From contig NZ_LZIL01000053.1 of assembly GCF_001667075.1 (NCBI RefSeq), positions 186,001 to 250,000 on the forward strand: 64,000 nt of DNA. Direction: 5' to 3'. The position numbers were made by a program, and so were the translations under genes. This document shows, piece after piece, positions 42,925 to 51,474 of the stretch. The notes below the pieces were generated by a model. That model had not been told where the DNA came from, did not search any database, and saw nothing but the letters and a program-made list of their open reading frames with translations. The stretch is from Mycobacterium sp. 852014-52450_SCH5900713 (lineage in GTDB: Bacteria > Actinomycetota > Actinomycetes > Mycobacteriales > Mycobacteriaceae). How positions within the stretch are numbered: the first letter of the stretch is position 1; each line of letters opens with the position of its first letter.

Positions 42925-44469
42925 TCAGCGGCGCCGGTGGCTCATGTCCAGGACGGCCAGGTGGCTGAACAGCATGCTGGTTCCGATCGGGTTGCCGCCG
43001 CCGGGATAGGCGGTGCCGCTGGGCGCGGCCATCGTGTTGCCGGCGGCGTACAAGCCGGGGATGGGCTTGCCGGAAGTGTCGAGCACGCGGGCGGCGGTGT
43101 CGGTGCGCAGGCCGCCCTTGGTGCCCAGATCCGAAATGCCGAAAGCCGCGGCGTGATATGGCGGGCGATCGATGGGCACCAGGGGCGAGGCGCCCCCCGA
43201 GAACGCACGGTCGAGAGCCTCGTCGCCCCTGCCGAAGTCCTCGTCGACGCCGGACGCGGCAAAACCGTTGAACCGGGCCACAGTTGCCGCCAGCTGCCGG
43301 CCCGGAACACCGATCTTGTCGGCCAGTTCCTCCAGGGTGTCCGCGGAGTGCCACAGGCCGGCGGCGACGTAGCGCTCCGTCTCGACGATGGAGACGTTGG
43401 CCGCCTTCACCGGCGGCACCTCGCCGTCGGCGTCGTCGTAGATCATCCAGTACGGCAACGTGATTGACCCGTCCTGCAGCTGCGCGATGATCTCGCGGCC
43501 GGCCCGGTCGTATGCGCGGGACTCGTTGACGAACCGGTTGCCGTCCTGGTTCACGAAGATGCCACCGGTGAACCACAGCGCGAAGGCGGACCGGCCGTCC
43601 GGGTGGGTCATGCCCGGCGACCACCACGCCTGATCCAGCAGGTCGGTGTCAGCGCCCGCGGCGATGCCGGCCTGCAGCGCCAGCCCCCGGCTCCCCGGGC
43701 CGCCCATGGTGTCTCGGGCCGCGCCCGGTACCCCGTATCTGCGCCGCAGCTCCTCGTTGTTCTCGAAGCCGCCGGCGGCCAGCAGCACCCCCAGCCGGCT
43801 CCGGATCGCGCGGCGCTCACCGTCGCTCTCGACGATCGCGCCCGTCACCGCCCCTCCGGACATCACCAACTCGACCAGTGCGGTGTCACGCCGCAGCGAG
43901 GCCGTCGGATACTGCTCAATCGCCTTGAGGAACCGCGCGATCAGCGCGCGACCCCCGAGGTAGTAGTCGGCGGGCGGTTCCGCCCCGAGCCGGTCGGTGT
44001 CCAGCGGCCCGCGGATGACCTCCCGCAGTTCGGGGGCGGCGGCCACCTTCCAGGGCTTCGCGGCGATGTGGCGCTGGCCGTCCAGCCGCGCCTTCGGCGC
44101 TTTGCCGTAGTAGTCCGGCCAGGGCAACGGCACGAACTTCAGCAGGGGGTCGGCTTCCAGGTACTCGATCAGCCGGGCGCCGCCGCGGACATAGGTTTCC
44201 TGCAGTTCACGGGGGGTGCGGTCACCGACGACGGCGTGGTAGTAGGTGAGCGCGTCCTCGATGGTGTCGTCAACTCCGGCTCGCACCAGCACCGGGTTGC
44301 ACGGGAACCAGACGCCGCCCCCACCGGAGTAGGCGGTGGTCCCGCCGAATTTCGACGTCGCCTCCACCAGCAACACGTCCAGGCCTTCGCGCGCCGCGGT
44401 GTAGGCACCGGTGACCCCGCCACCGCCCGATCCCGCGACCAGCACATCGCATTCGGTCGCCCAGTCCAT
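42925..44469 (-). CDS. KstD-like FAD-binding dehydrogenase
   Basis: A 514-residue flavoprotein of the 3-ketosteroid-delta1-dehydrogenase/fumarate-reductase group. FAD motif VAGSGGGGVTGAYTAA (11-26), EATSKFGGTTAYSGGGVW, and C-terminal GLYAAGNTMAAPSGTAYPGGGNPIGTS. The aromatic residues and the Tyr-x-x-Tyr region used by true KstD are not clear enough to call steroid specificity. I do not recall it between birA and accD5 in M. tuberculosis, so it is an insertion relative to that map. ATG start with a leaderless -10. Confidence 0.82.
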   Translation of the reverse strand: MDWATECDVLVAGSGGGGVTGAYTAAREGLDVLLVEATSKFGGTTAYSGGGGVWFPCNPVLVRAGVDDTIEDALTYYHAVVGDRTPRELQETYVRGGARLIEYLEADPLLKFVPLPWPDYYGKAPKARLDGQRHIAAKPWKVAAAPELREVIRGPLDTDRLGAEPPADYYLGGRALIARFLKAIEQYPTASLRRDTALVELVMSGGAVTGAIVESDGERRAIRSRLGVLLAAGGFENNEELRRRYGVPGAARDTMGGPGSRGLALQAGIAAGADTDLLDQAWWSPGMTHPDGRSAFALWFTGGIFVNQDGNRFVNESRAYDRAGREIIAQLQDGSITLPYWMIYDDADGEVPPVKAANVSIVETERYVAAGLWHSADTLEELADKIGVPGRQLAATVARFNGFAASGVDEDFGRGDEALDRAFSGGASPLVPIDRPPYHAAAFGISDLGTKGGLRTDTAARVLDTSGKPIPGLYAAGNTMAAPSGTAYPGGGNPIGTSMLFSHLAVLDMSHRRR

Positions 44470-44475
44470 CAGCGG

Positions 44476-44481
44476 AGACTA
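44476..44481 (-). promoter_or_regulatory. predicted leaderless -10 element of the KstD-like gene
   Basis: On the minus strand TAGTCT is followed by 6 nt and the ATG at 44469. It stands back-to-back with the accD5 -10 only 9 bp away. Confidence 0.5.
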
Positions 44482-44490
44482 GCCCGCCGC

Positions 44491-44496
44491 TAAGCT
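44491..44496 (+). promoter_or_regulatory. predicted leaderless -10 element of accD5
   Basis: TAAGCT is followed by 8 nt and the ATG at 44505. The whole divergent gap is 35 bp. Confidence 0.45.
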
Positions 44497-44504
44497 CGGA
44501 TCCC

Positions 44505-46145
44505 ATGACAAGCGTTACCGACCACACCGCGGAGCCGGCCGCTGAGCACACAATCGACATCCACACCACCGCAGGCAAGCTGGCCGAGCTGCATAAGCGC
44601 CGGGAAGAGTCGCTGCACCCGGTGGGCGAAGAGGCCGTCGAGAAGGTGCACGCCAAGGGCAAGCTGACCGCCCGCGAGCGCATCCTCGCCCTGCTTGACG
44701 AGGACTCGTTCGTCGAACTCGACGCGCTGGCGCGCCACCGCAGCAAGAACTTCGGCCTGGACAACAACCGCCCGCTCGGCGACGGCGTGATCACCGGCTA
44801 CGGCACCATCGACGGTCGCGAAGTGTGCATCTTCAGCCAGGACGCCACGGTGTTCGGCGGCAGCCTCGGCGAGGTGTACGGCGAGAAGATCGTCAAGGTC
44901 CAGGAACTGGCGATCAAGACCGGCCGCCCGCTGATCGGCATCAACGACGGCGCCGGCGCGCGCATCCAGGAGGGCGTCGTCTCCCTCGGCCTGTACAGCA
45001 AGATCTTCCGGAACAACATCCTGGCCTCCGGCGTGATCCCGCAGATCTCGCTGATCATGGGCGCCGCCGCCGGTGGGCACGTGTACTCCCCCGCCCTGAC
45101 CGACTTCGTGGTGATGGTCGACCAGACCAGCCAGATGTTCATCACCGGGCCGGACGTCATCAAGACCGTCACGGGCGAGGACGTCACGATGGAGGAGCTC
45201 GGCGGCGCCCACACCCACATGGCCAAGTCGGGCACCCTGCACTACGTCGCCTCGGGCGAGCAGGACGCCTTCGACTGGGTGCGCGACCTGCTGAGCTACC
45301 TGCCGCCCAACAACGCCACCGACGCGCCGCGCTACGCCGAGCCCGTCCCCGAGGGCGCCATCGAGGACAACCTCACCGAGGAGGACCTCGAGCTGGACAC
45401 GCTGATCCCGGACTCGGCCAACCAGCCGTACGACATGCACGAGGTGATCACCCGCATCCTCGACGACGACGAGTTCCTGGAAATCCAGAACGGCTACGCC
45501 ACCAACATCGTCGTCGGCTTCGGCCGCATCGAGGGCCGGCCGGTCGGGATCGTGGCCAACCAGCCCACGCAGTTCGCCGGCTGCCTGGACATCAACGCCT
45601 CGGAAAAGGCGGCCCGGTTCGTGCGGACCTGCGACTGCTTCAACATCCCGATCATCATGCTGGTGGACGTCCCGGGCTTCCTGCCGGGCACCGGCCAGGA
45701 ATACAACGGCATCATCCGGCGTGGCGCCAAGCTGCTGTTCGCCTACGGTGAGGCCACCGTCCCGAAGATCACCGTCATCACCCGCAAGGCCTACGGCGGC
45801 GCGTACTGCGTCATGGGCTCCAAGGACATGGGCTGCGACGTCAACATTGCCTGGCCGACCGCGCAGATCGCGGTGATGGGCGCCTCCGGGGCGGTCGGCT
45901 TCGTCTACCGCAAGCAGCTGGCCGAGGCGGCCAAGGAGGGCAAGGACGTCGACGCCCTGCGGCTGGAGCTGCAGCAGGAGTACGAGGACACGTTGGTCAA
46001 CCCGTACGTCGCCGCCGAGCGGGGCTATGTCGACGCGGTGATCCCGCCGTCGCACACCCGCGGCTACATCGGCACGGCGCTGCGGCTGCTGGAACGCAAG
46101 ATCGCGCACCTGCCCCCCAAGAAGCACGGGAACATCCCCCTGTGA
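44505..46145 (+). CDS. accD5: acyl-CoA carboxylase beta subunit AccD5
   Basis: A 546-residue carboxyltransferase. With AccA3 and AccE5 it forms propionyl/acetyl-CoA carboxylase, giving methylmalonyl-CoA for methyl-branched lipids. Crotonase-like repeats contain the oxyanion-hole glycines GAGARIQEGV and GAAAGGHVYSPALTDF in the N-domain and GFLPGTGQEYNGIIRRGAKLLFA in the C-domain. The mycobacterial length is about 548. Its stop overlaps accE5 by 4 bp. Confidence 0.96.
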   Translation: MTSVTDHTAEPAAEHTIDIHTTAGKLAELHKRREESLHPVGEEAVEKVHAKGKLTARERILALLDEDSFVELDALARHRSKNFGLDNNRPLGDGVITGYGTIDGREVCIFSQDATVFGGSLGEVYGEKIVKVQELAIKTGRPLIGINDGAGARIQEGVVSLGLYSKIFRNNILASGVIPQISLIMGAAAGGHVYSPALTDFVVMVDQTSQMFITGPDVIKTVTGEDVTMEELGGAHTHMAKSGTLHYVASGEQDAFDWVRDLLSYLPPNNATDAPRYAEPVPEGAIEDNLTEEDLELDTLIPDSANQPYDMHEVITRILDDDEFLEIQNGYATNIVVGFGRIEGRPVGIVANQPTQFAGCLDINASEKAARFVRTCDCFNIPIIMLVDVPGFLPGTGQEYNGIIRRGAKLLFAYGEATVPKITVITRKAYGGAYCVMGSKDMGCDVNIAWPTAQIAVMGASGAVGFVYRKQLAEAAKEGKDVDALRLELQQEYEDTLVNPYVAAERGYVDAVIPPSHTRGYIGTALRLLERKIAHLPPKKHGNIPL

Positions 46146-46459
46146 GCCGAACGAACGGTGCGAACGCAGTGAGCGACGGGAGTGCGGCGAACGATTCGGC
46201 CATGACAGACGAAAACGCCTCCGAGACAACCGAAGCCGCACACCAGCCGCACGAGCCGCACATCCACATCGTCAAGGGTCACCCCACCGACGAGGAGGTG
46301 GCCGCGCTGGTCACCGCGCTCGGTGTCGTCGGTGGCGGCGTCCCCGAGCCCACCGAACCCGAGCCCACCCGCTGGGGCCTGCCGGTGGACCGGCTGCGGT
46401 TCGCGATGTCCAACTACCAGCGGCTTACCATGCAGCAAATGACGCACATGAAGCATTGA
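46142..46459 (+). CDS. accE5: acyl-CoA carboxylase epsilon subunit AccE5
   Basis: A 105-residue small subunit that docks on AccD5 and stimulates the complex. The conserved C-terminal core is PHIHIVKGHPTDEEVAALVTAL and PTRWGLPVDRLRF...QMTHMKH. The variable N-terminus holds one SDGSAANDSAMTDEN-like unit. M. tuberculosis AccE5 is longer, with about three copies of a similar SDGNETNNPA unit, so this allele looks contracted. GTG start within the accD5 stop (GTGA). Confidence 0.9.
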   Translation: MSRTNGANAVSDGSAANDSAMTDENASETTEAAHQPHEPHIHIVKGHPTDEEVAALVTALGVVGGGVPEPTEPEPTRWGLPVDRLRFAMSNYQRLTMQQMTHMKH

Positions 46460-47112
46460 CCCGGCTGGTCCTCGGGTCGGCCTCGTCGGGCCGCCTGCAG
46501 GTGCTGCGCCAGGCCGGCATCGATCCGCTGGTCGTGGTCTCCGGCGTGGACGAAGACGCCGTCGTCGCGGAGCTGGGGCCCGAAGCCGCGCCCGCCGAGG
46601 TGGTGTGCGCGCTGGCGGAGGCCAAGGCCGAGCGCGTCGCGGGCGAGCTGGCCGGCACCGTCACCGCCGATTGCGTTGTCGTCGGCTGTGATTCGATGCT
46701 CTACCTCGACGGCGAACTGTGCGGCAAGCCGGGGTCGGCCGACGAAGCGATGACCCAGTGGCGCCGCATGGCTGGCCGGTCGGGCCGGCTGCACACCGGG
46801 CACTGCCTGCTGCGGCTGGAGGGCGGCGCGATCATCCATCGCGAAGTCGAATCCGCTTGCACCACGGTGCGTTTCGCCGCACCCACGGAGGCGGACCTGC
46901 GGGCCTACGTCGCCAGCGGCGAGCCACTGCACGTGGCCGGCGGGTTCACCCTCGACGGGCTGGGCGGCTGGTTCGTCGACGGGATCGACGGGGACCCGTC
47001 GAACGTGATCGGTGTGAGCCTGCCGCTGCTGCGGTCCATGTTGCAGCGGGCCGGGTTGTCGATAGCCGAGCTGTGGGCGGCAACGCCGAGCAACCCAAGG
47101 GTCAAGCCATGA
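46456..47112 (+). CDS. Maf-like nucleotide pyrophosphatase
   Basis: A 218-residue Maf/HAM1-type protein. The usual start GSASPRR reads GSASSGRL here, and the metal-binding CDSMLYLDGELCGKPGS loop and GGFTLDGLGGWFVDGIDGDPSNVIGLS-like segment are present. Maf proteins hydrolyse noncanonical nucleoside triphosphates. It starts with TTG overlapping the accE5 stop (TTGA), an unusual start decided by that overlap. Equivalent to Rv3282. Confidence 0.88.
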   Translation: MTRLVLGSASSGRLQVLRQAGIDPLVVVSGVDEDAVVAELGPEAAPAEVVCALAEAKAERVAGELAGTVTADCVVVGCDSMLYLDGELCGKPGSADEAMTQWRRMAGRSGRLHTGHCLLRLEGGAIIHREVESACTTVRFAAPTEADLRAYVASGEPLHVAGGFTLDGLGGWFVDGIDGDPSNVIGVSLPLLRSMLQRAGLSIAELWAATPSNPRVKP

Positions 47113-47597
47113 CCACGTGGACCGAGTTCACCGCCCAAGCGCCGCGCATCGCCGGCATCTTCACCCGTCGACATAGCGCCAACGGCAACCTGTGCATGTT
47201 GGCCACCCTGCGCTCCGACGGGTTCCCCCGGATCAGCCCGATGGAGCCGCGGATCTTCGAGGAAGAGTTATGGCTGCCCGGGATGCCGGCCACCACCAAG
47301 TTCCTCGATCTGGCGCGCGACCCGAGGTTCTGTCTGCACACCGCGACGGTCGACACCGAGGTGACCGACGGCGACGCGAAGCTGTGGGGCCTGGCCCGCG
47401 TCGTTCCCTACGGCGCGGTGCACCGGCGCTTGGCCGAGACACTGTTCTCCGAGACCGGATTGGACCTGCGCGAGCAGCGATTCGACCTGCTCGGCGCCGA
47501 GATCACCGGGGCATCGGCGGTCGAGGTCCGCGACGGCCACCTTGACGTCACCATCTGGAACCCCCGCGTGCCCGAGCGGGTGGTCCGCAAGCACTGA
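47109..47597 (+). CDS. pyridoxamine 5'-phosphate oxidase-fold protein
   Basis: A 162-residue split-barrel flavin-binding-type protein. NGNLCMLATLRSDGFPRISPMEP and FCLHTATVDTEVTDGDAKLWGLARVV match the PNPOx/F420-dependent oxidoreductase fold. The ATG overlaps the Maf stop by 4 bp, so it belongs to the accD5-accE5-maf transcript. I do not recall a counterpart between maf and sseA in M. tuberculosis. Cofactor (FMN, F420 or haem) is unknown. Confidence 0.82.
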   Translation: MTTWTEFTAQAPRIAGIFTRRHSANGNLCMLATLRSDGFPRISPMEPRIFEEELWLPGMPATTKFLDLARDPRFCLHTATVDTEVTDGDAKLWGLARVVPYGAVHRRLAETLFSETGLDLREQRFDLLGAEITGASAVEVRDGHLDVTIWNPRVPERVVRKH

Positions 47598-47623
47598 CCC
47601 GATGGCCAATTGAGCCCTGACGG

Positions 47624-47629
47624 TAGGCT
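47624..47629 (+). promoter_or_regulatory. predicted leaderless -10 element of sseA
   Basis: TAGGCT is followed by 7 nt and then GTG at 47637, which also fixes the start at the family length of 297 residues. Confidence 0.5.
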
Positions 47630-47636
47630 CGAAGGC

Positions 47637-48530
47637 GTGGCATTACCCCCGGATCCAAGCCCGACTCTGACGGCCTACGCCCACCCCGAACGGCTGGTCA
47701 CCGCCGACTGGCTATCCGCCCACCAGGGCACCCCCGGCCTGGTGATCGTCGAATCCGACGAGGACGTCTTGCTCTACGACGTCGGCCATATCCCCGGCGC
47801 GGTCAAGATCGACTGGCACACCGACCTCAACGACCCGAGGGTCCGCGACTACATCAACGGCGAGCAGTTCGCCGAATTGATGGACCGCAAAGGCATCTCG
47901 CGCGACGACACCGTGGTGATCTACGGCGACAAGAGCAACTGGTGGGCCGCCTACGCGCTGTGGGTCTTCACCTTGTTCGGCCACCCCGATGTGCGCCTGC
48001 TTAACGGCGGGCGCGACCTGTGGCTGGCCGAGCGCCGGGAGACCACCCTGGACGTCCCCACCAAGACCTCCACCGGCTATCCCGTCGTCGCGCGCAACGA
48101 CGAACCCATCCGGGCCTTCAAGGACGACGTCCTGGCCATCCTCGGCAGCCAGCCGCTGATCGACGTGCGCTCGCCCGACGAGTACACCGGCAAGCGCACG
48201 CACATGCCCGACTACCCGGAGGAGGGCGTGCTGCGCGGCGGCCACATCCCCACGGCCCGGTCCATCCCGTGGGCCAAGGCGGTCGATGAGAGCGGGCGAT
48301 TCCGCAGCCGCGAGGAGCTCGAGGAGCTCTACGCCTTCATCGATCCCGAGGACAAGACCGTCGTGTACTGCCGCATCGGCGAGCGGTCCAGCCACACCTG
48401 GTTCGTGCTCACGTACCTGCTGGGCAAGCCCGGGGTGCGCAACTACGACGGATCCTGGACGGAGTGGGGCAACACCGTGCGCACGCCGATCGTCGCCGGC
48501 GAAGAGCCGGGGGCCGTTCCGGTCCGATGA
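47637..48530 (+). CDS. sseA: rhodanese-type sulfurtransferase SseA
   Basis: A 297-residue tandem-rhodanese protein. The first domain is inactive (its loop reads IYGDKSNWW); the second has the catalytic Cys245 in the loop CRIGERSS. It transfers sulfur from thiosulfate or mercaptopyruvate; in M. tuberculosis SseA participates in an oxidative-stress thiol-resistance complex with SodA and DoxX. The SufE-like gene overlaps its stop by 4 bp. Confidence 0.93.
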   Translation: MALPPDPSPTLTAYAHPERLVTADWLSAHQGTPGLVIVESDEDVLLYDVGHIPGAVKIDWHTDLNDPRVRDYINGEQFAELMDRKGISRDDTVVIYGDKSNWWAAYALWVFTLFGHPDVRLLNGGRDLWLAERRETTLDVPTKTSTGYPVVARNDEPIRAFKDDVLAILGSQPLIDVRSPDEYTGKRTHMPDYPEEGVLRGGHIPTARSIPWAKAVDESGRFRSREELEELYAFIDPEDKTVVYCRIGERSSHTWFVLTYLLGKPGVRNYDGSWTEWGNTVRTPIVAGEEPGAVPVR

Positions 48531-48964
48531 CGCTGCCCGCCCCGTTAGCCGAGGTGGTCTCCGACTTCGCCGAAGTCCAGGGCCAGGACAAGCTGACGCT
48601 GCTGCTGGAATTCGCCAACGACCTCCCGGCACTGCCCCCCGAGCTGGAAGAGCAGGCCATGGAGCCGGTGCCCGAATGCCAGACCCCGCTCTTCCTCCAC
48701 GTCGATGCCAGCGACCCGAACCGGGTGCGGTTGCACTTCAGCGCGCCCGCCGAGGCGCCGACCACCCGGGGGTTCGCGTCGATCCTGGCCGCCGGTCTTG
48801 ACGAGCAGCCCGCGGCCGACATTCTGGCGGTGCCCGAGGATTTTTACACCGACCTGGGCTTGGCCGCGCTGATCAGCCCGCTGCGGCTGCGCGGCATGTC
48901 GGCGATGCTCGCTCGCATCAAGCGGCGGGTGCGCGAGTCGGCTCCGAATTCCGGCACCGCCTGA
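48527..48964 (+). CDS. SufE-like sulfur acceptor protein
   Basis: A 145-residue protein of the SufE fold (Rv3284). PLAEVVSDFAEVQGQDKLTLLLEFAN and PECQTPLFLHVDAS are the recognisable segments; Cys in PECQTP is at the position where SufE carries its sulfur-accepting cysteine. Co-translation with SseA suggests it receives sulfane sulfur from it for Fe-S assembly or thiol metabolism (inference). Confidence 0.88.
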   Translation: MTLPAPLAEVVSDFAEVQGQDKLTLLLEFANDLPALPPELEEQAMEPVPECQTPLFLHVDASDPNRVRLHFSAPAEAPTTRGFASILAAGLDEQPAADILAVPEDFYTDLGLAALISPLRLRGMSAMLARIKRRVRESAPNSGTA

Positions 48965-48997
48965 TCGGCCTCACGGCGCGGCGCTTAGACTTCCCGG

Positions 48998-49013
48998 GAG
49001 TTGTAAGAAACTC
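48998..49013 (+). promoter_or_regulatory. short inverted repeat in the accA3 leader region
   Basis: Arms GAGTT and AACTC separated by 6 nt lie 60 nt before the accA3 start in an AT-rich stretch. It could be part of the promoter or a binding site for a lipid-biosynthesis regulator. Confidence 0.3.
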
Positions 49014-49072
49014 TCTTAAAGAAGCCCACGGCGGAAACACGTCCGCTTCAGATCTGCCAAACAGGAGGCGCA

Positions 49073-50866
49073 GTGGCTAGTCACGCCAGCTCGAGGATCT
49101 CCAAAGTGCTTGTCGCCAACCGCGGCGAGATCGCTGTCCGGGTGATCCGCGCGGCCCGCGATGCGGGGCTGCCCAGCGTGGCGGTGTACGCCGAGCCCGA
49201 CGCCGACGCCCCGCACGTGCGCCTCGCCGACGAGGCGTTCGCCTTGGGTGGCCAGACCTCCGCGGAGTCCTACCTGGACTTCGGCAAGCTCCTCGACGCG
49301 GCGGCCAAGTCGGGTGCCAACGCCGTCCACCCCGGCTACGGCTTCCTCTCGGAGAACGCCGATTTCGCGCAGGCCGTCCTCGACGCCGGCCTGATCTGGA
49401 TCGGCCCGAGCCCCCAGTCGATCCGCGACCTCGGTGACAAGGTCACCGCCCGCCACATCGCCGCACGCGCCCAGGCCCCCCTGGTGCCCGGCACGCCCGA
49501 CCCCGTCAAGGACGCCGACGAGGTGGTGGCCTTCGCCGAGGAGTACGGCGTCCCGATCGCCATCAAGGCGGCCTTCGGTGGCGGCGGCCGCGGCATGAAG
49601 GTCGCGCGCACCATCGAAGAGATCCCGCACCTGTACGAGTCGGCGGTACGCGAAGCCGTCGCCGCCTTCGGCCGCGGCGAGTGCTTCGTCGAGCGCTACC
49701 TGGACAAGCCCCGCCACGTCGAGGCGCAGGTGATCGCCGACCAGCACGGCAACGTCATCGTCGCGGGCACCCGCGACTGCTCCCTGCAGCGCCGCTTCCA
49801 GAAGCTGGTGGAGGAGGCGCCCGCGCCGTTCCTGACCGACGCGCAGCGCAAGGAGATCCACGAGTCGGCGAAGCGCATCTGCAAGGAGGCGCACTACTAC
49901 GGCGCCGGCACCGTGGAATACCTGGTCGGCCAGGACGGCCTGATCTCGTTCCTGGAGGTCAACACCCGGCTGCAGGTCGAGCACCCGGTCACCGAGGAGA
50001 CCGCGGGCATCGACCTGGTGCTGCAGCAGTTCAAGATCGCCAACGGCGAAAAGCTGGATCTCACCGAGGATCCGACGCCACGCGGCCACGCCATCGAATT
50101 CCGGATCAACGGCGAGGACGCCGGACGTGGGTTCCTGCCGGCGCCCGGCCCGGTCACCCGCTACGACACTCCCAGCGGGCCCGGCGTTCGCCTGGACTCC
50201 GGCGTCGAGGCCGGTTCGGTGATCGGCGGCCAGTTCGACTCGATGCTGGCCAAGCTGATCGTGTACGGCGCGACCCGGGAAGAAGCCCTCGCCCGCTCCC
50301 GCCGTGCTCTTTCTGAATTCCACGTGGAGGGGCTGGCCACCGTCATCCCGTTCCACCGCGCCGTGGTGTCCGATCCCGCCTTCATCGGTGACGGCGACAG
50401 CTTCTCGGTGCACACCCGCTGGATCGAGACCGAGTGGAACAACACCATCGAGCCCTTCACCGCCGGCGAGCCCCTCGACGAGGAGGACGCCCGGCCCCGC
50501 CAGACGGTGGTCGTTGAGGTCGGTGGCCGGCGGCTCGAGGTGTCGCTGCCCGGCGATCTGGCGCTTTCCAACGGTGCCGCGGACCCGGCCGGCGTCATCC
50601 GCAAGAAGCCCAAGCCGCGCAAGCGCGGGGCGCACGCCGGGGGCGCCGCCTCTGGCGACGCGGTGACCGCGCCCATGCAGGGCACCGTAGTCAAGGTCGC
50701 GGTCGAGGAGGGACAGGAGGTTGCCACCGGCGACCTGGTCGTGGTCCTCGAGGCGATGAAGATGGAGAACCCGGTCACCGCGCACAAGGACGGTGTCATC
50801 ACCGGACTTGCGGTCGAGGCCGGCGCCGCCATCACCCAGGGCACGGTGCTCGCCGAGATCAAATAG
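49073..50866 (+). CDS. accA3: biotinylated alpha subunit AccA3 of acyl-CoA carboxylases
   Basis: A 597-residue fusion of biotin carboxylase (residues 1-450) and biotin carboxyl carrier (about 525-597). LVANRGEIAVRVIRAARDAG opens the carboxylase; IKAAFGGGGRGMKV is the ATP lid; the biotinylated Lys563 lies in EAMKMENP. It serves several carboxylases (AccD4, AccD5, AccD6) for fatty and mycolic acids. GTG start preceded by AGGAGG. BirA in this window attaches its biotin. Confidence 0.97.
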   Translation: MASHASSRISKVLVANRGEIAVRVIRAARDAGLPSVAVYAEPDADAPHVRLADEAFALGGQTSAESYLDFGKLLDAAAKSGANAVHPGYGFLSENADFAQAVLDAGLIWIGPSPQSIRDLGDKVTARHIAARAQAPLVPGTPDPVKDADEVVAFAEEYGVPIAIKAAFGGGGRGMKVARTIEEIPHLYESAVREAVAAFGRGECFVERYLDKPRHVEAQVIADQHGNVIVAGTRDCSLQRRFQKLVEEAPAPFLTDAQRKEIHESAKRICKEAHYYGAGTVEYLVGQDGLISFLEVNTRLQVEHPVTEETAGIDLVLQQFKIANGEKLDLTEDPTPRGHAIEFRINGEDAGRGFLPAPGPVTRYDTPSGPGVRLDSGVEAGSVIGGQFDSMLAKLIVYGATREEALARSRRALSEFHVEGLATVIPFHRAVVSDPAFIGDGDSFSVHTRWIETEWNNTIEPFTAGEPLDEEDARPRQTVVVEVGGRRLEVSLPGDLALSNGAADPAGVIRKKPKPRKRGAHAGGAASGDAVTAPMQGTVVKVAVEEGQEVATGDLVVVLEAMKMENPVTAHKDGVITGLAVEAGAAITQGTVLAEIK

Positions 50867-51054
50867 CCCGTCGGACGATAATCCTGGGAAACAGTTGTCG
50901 ACTAGGTCTGACGCGGGTAGCGTTCGGGTCAGGTTGAGTTCACAGCCGTCCGGATTACGTCAAAGGGCGTGGGGAAGACGAACTCCCTGTTTTTTCGCTT
51001 CAATTCACGCTTGACGTTTTCCGCAGCACAACTGCTCTACGGATGGAGTCAGTA
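50867..51054 (+). other. accA3-STAS intergenic region
   Basis: A 188-bp stretch without a supported gene. It contains a T-run near 50990 and a weak SigF-like pair (GTTG at 50894-50897, GGGTA at 50915-50919, spacer 17). A promoter for the STAS gene is likely here but not resolved. Confidence 0.4.
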
Positions 51055-51474
51055 ATGTCTGTGGCCCAATCTTGGCAGCACAGCCGGGCGGCGCAGTTCA
51101 CCGCGCGCTGGGACCCAGCGGGAACCCTGGTCACCGTGGACGGTGAGCTCGACGCCGCCAACGCCGATCAGCTCGCCGCCTACGTCCGACACGTCGTCGC
51201 TCGTTCCCGGCGTGTGATCCTGGACCTGCGCGGCCTGAAATTCATTGGCACAGCAGGCTTTTCAGCGCTACACCGCATCAACGTCGTCTGCTCGGGCGCC
51301 CAGTTGGATTGGGCGATGGCGCCGAGCCCGGCGGTGGCGAGGTTGCTGCGCATCTGCGACCCCGACGGCACCCTCCCGGTGACGACGCACGCGGCCGAGC
51401 CGCTGCTGGAACCGCTGCGAGCCGAGGGCGAAGAGCCGCCGTTCCTATTGCAATTGGTCGCGCAGCCGCGTTAG
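51055..51474 (+). CDS. STAS-domain anti-sigma-factor antagonist-like protein
   Basis: A 139-residue STAS protein. The signature LDLRGLKFIGTAGFSALHRI has Thr66 where these proteins carry the phosphorylatable Ser/Thr. It may bind RsbW-type anti-sigma factors and release SigF, whose gene is convergent and overlaps by 30 bp. I start at the second ATG, which has GGAG 6 nt upstream. M. tuberculosis lacks this gene between accA3 and sigF, to my recollection. The C-terminus is acidic and extended. Confidence 0.88.
   Translation: MSVAQSWQHSRAAQFTARWDPAGTLVTVDGELDAANADQLAAYVRHVVARSRRVILDLRGLKFIGTAGFSALHRINVVCSGAQLDWAMAPSPAVARLLRICDPDGTLPVTTHAAEPLLEPLRAEGEEPPFLLQLVAQPR

Noticed and set aside
44490..46241. 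583-codon minus-strand frame opposite accD5
   Set aside because: Shadow of accD5; Val/Asp/His-rich with no matching family.
50894..50919. SigF promoter for the STAS gene
   Set aside because: GTTG, 17 nt, GGGTA is only a weak match (the -35 lacks GGTTT), so I did not list it as a separate promoter.
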